A DNA stretch of 64,000 nt. Source: Onchocerca lupi (taxonomy: Eukaryota > Nematoda > Chromadorea > Rhabditida > Onchocercidae). The stretch lies in contig JAOVVO010000049.1 in NCBI GenBank assembly GCA_028564675.1, positions 62,001 through 126,000 of the forward strand, given 5' to 3'. The notes under the pieces were generated by a model. The model worked only from the letters and a program-made list of their open reading frames with translations, ran no database searches and was not told the origin of the DNA. Positions 63,801-64,000 of the stretch are shown here, piece by piece; within the stretch, counting starts at the first letter, position 1, and each line of letters starts with the position of its first letter. The position numbers and the translations under genes are program-made.

Positions 63801-64000
63801 GGAAAGCAAGGATCGAAGTGGTTAGTTCCAGTCAAAACATTAAATTTATCTAAAGTAGCCTAAAGTACTTTATCGTTTAATTAGCGTGGAGTTGTTTATC
63901 GCCAGCTCAAAATTTCCATTTATACAACTTTTTTTTTGCAGATGAAGGATGGAATAGAAGTGGTTTTTTTGCCCGTCGATTGTGGCGGAAATTTCCAGTG
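57847..64000 (+). CDS. Unidentified long Ser-rich protein, runs off the window
   Basis: I do not recognise the family. Exons seen: 57847-57855 (MEE), 57921-58124, 58433-58575, 58727-58767, 59009-59074, 59531-59778, then about 60729-60869, 61315-61373, 61868-62010, 62240-62432, 62609-62780, 62955-63073, 63353-63549, 63721-63830 and 63942 onward. The first six keep phase. The join from 59778 (phase 0) to 60729 does not, so an exon between them was missed. The N-terminal part is the most ordered: DGRIALVDGCPQRLVGFWFL, FNDNKLQFFANDRSGLDDGM and LVCGRIQLLEKHYNL look like one compact, partly beta-rich domain. The rest is low-complexity and rich in Ser, Arg and Lys (SRADSWPRPLTDEIIRE, RSRSLGMESRYLSSSREKNW, AVKKSRARLLEAERRHSG, RDRARVDNLVKNKHF), as in a scaffold with many phosphosites. 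The visible end is SGFFARRLWRKFPV. The first intron is only 65 bases. No membrane segment or signal peptide is seen. Confidence 0.55.
59476..59520. repeat. GT-rich microsatellite next to a splice acceptor
   Basis: Imperfect (GT)n with GC and TATG interruptions ends about 10 bases before the acceptor at 59530. Length variation could affect splicing of the next exon; this is inference. Confidence 0.75.
61040..61246 (+). mobile_element. Solo Helitron-like 3' end in an intron
   Basis: The segment begins near AACGTTTCAAGTTCTTCACC and shares the CATTCGAATAGG, GTGCGTGTTTTAAGA and AAGATTTAAGATTTTGAGCA motifs with the cluster at 21-25 kb. It then has an inverted copy of the element 5' end (TTTTTACTTATATAGA), a small GC hairpin (CTACGCTTCGCGTGG) and a CTAG terminus before T at 61247. 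Hairpin plus CTAG is the Helitron 3' signature. No coding capacity, so a non-autonomous copy. It lies between exons of the last gene. Confidence 0.7.

Overview
This is a eukaryotic, AT-rich window that looks like nematode nuclear DNA. Genes are split into short exons with GT-AG introns and short T-rich acceptors (TTTCAG, TTTTAG, TTGCAG). The protein set is metazoan: an innexin, troponin I, a plasma-membrane syntaxin, a bHLH-PAS factor, API5, TRAPPC12 and a RUN/FYVE protein. Innexins and a nematode-like troponin I point to a nematode. Introns of several hundred bases and gene-sparse spacing fit a filarial/spirurid parasite better than Caenorhabditis, but the species is inference only. I joined exons by hand, checking reading phase across junctions. 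Troponin I (275 aa), innexin (426 aa), API5 (503 aa) and syntaxin (307 aa without its first exon) close in frame.

Layout. 1-4.5 kb: no gene seen. 4.55-5.45 kb (+): small secreted, neuropeptide-like precursor. 6.47-11.04 kb (-): extracellular protein with DM13 domains. 13.04-15.02 kb (-): troponin I. 15-20.1 kb: gene-poor. 20.17-26.58 kb (+): Qa-SNARE syntaxin, whose 4.3-kb third intron is filled by a nested cluster of Helitron-like elements with a broken PIF1-type helicase. 27.49-30.83 kb (-): BMAL/cycle-like bHLH-PAS factor. 30.8-34.4 kb: gene-poor. 34.45-37.78 kb (+): innexin. 37.8-41.4 kb: gene-poor. 41.36-43.99 kb (-): TRAPPC12. 44.66-48.09 kb (-): API5, in tandem just upstream of TRAPPC12. 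50.88-54.64 kb (+): RUN/FYVE (RUFY-like) endosomal protein. 57.85 kb to the window edge (+): a long Ser-rich protein I cannot identify, with a solo Helitron-like end in one intron.

The genes do not form one pathway. Three concern membrane traffic (syntaxin at the plasma membrane, TRAPPC12 at ER-Golgi, RUFY-like at endosomes). The API5-TRAPPC12 tandem is a possible operon. The most notable points are the BMAL-type clock factor in a nematode-like genome, the Helitron cluster with a Rep-deleted ORF inside a syntaxin intron, the candidate peptide precursor, a decayed exon copy in an innexin intron, and several near-perfect palindromes. I saw no CRISPR, rRNA, convincing tRNA or bacterial insertion.
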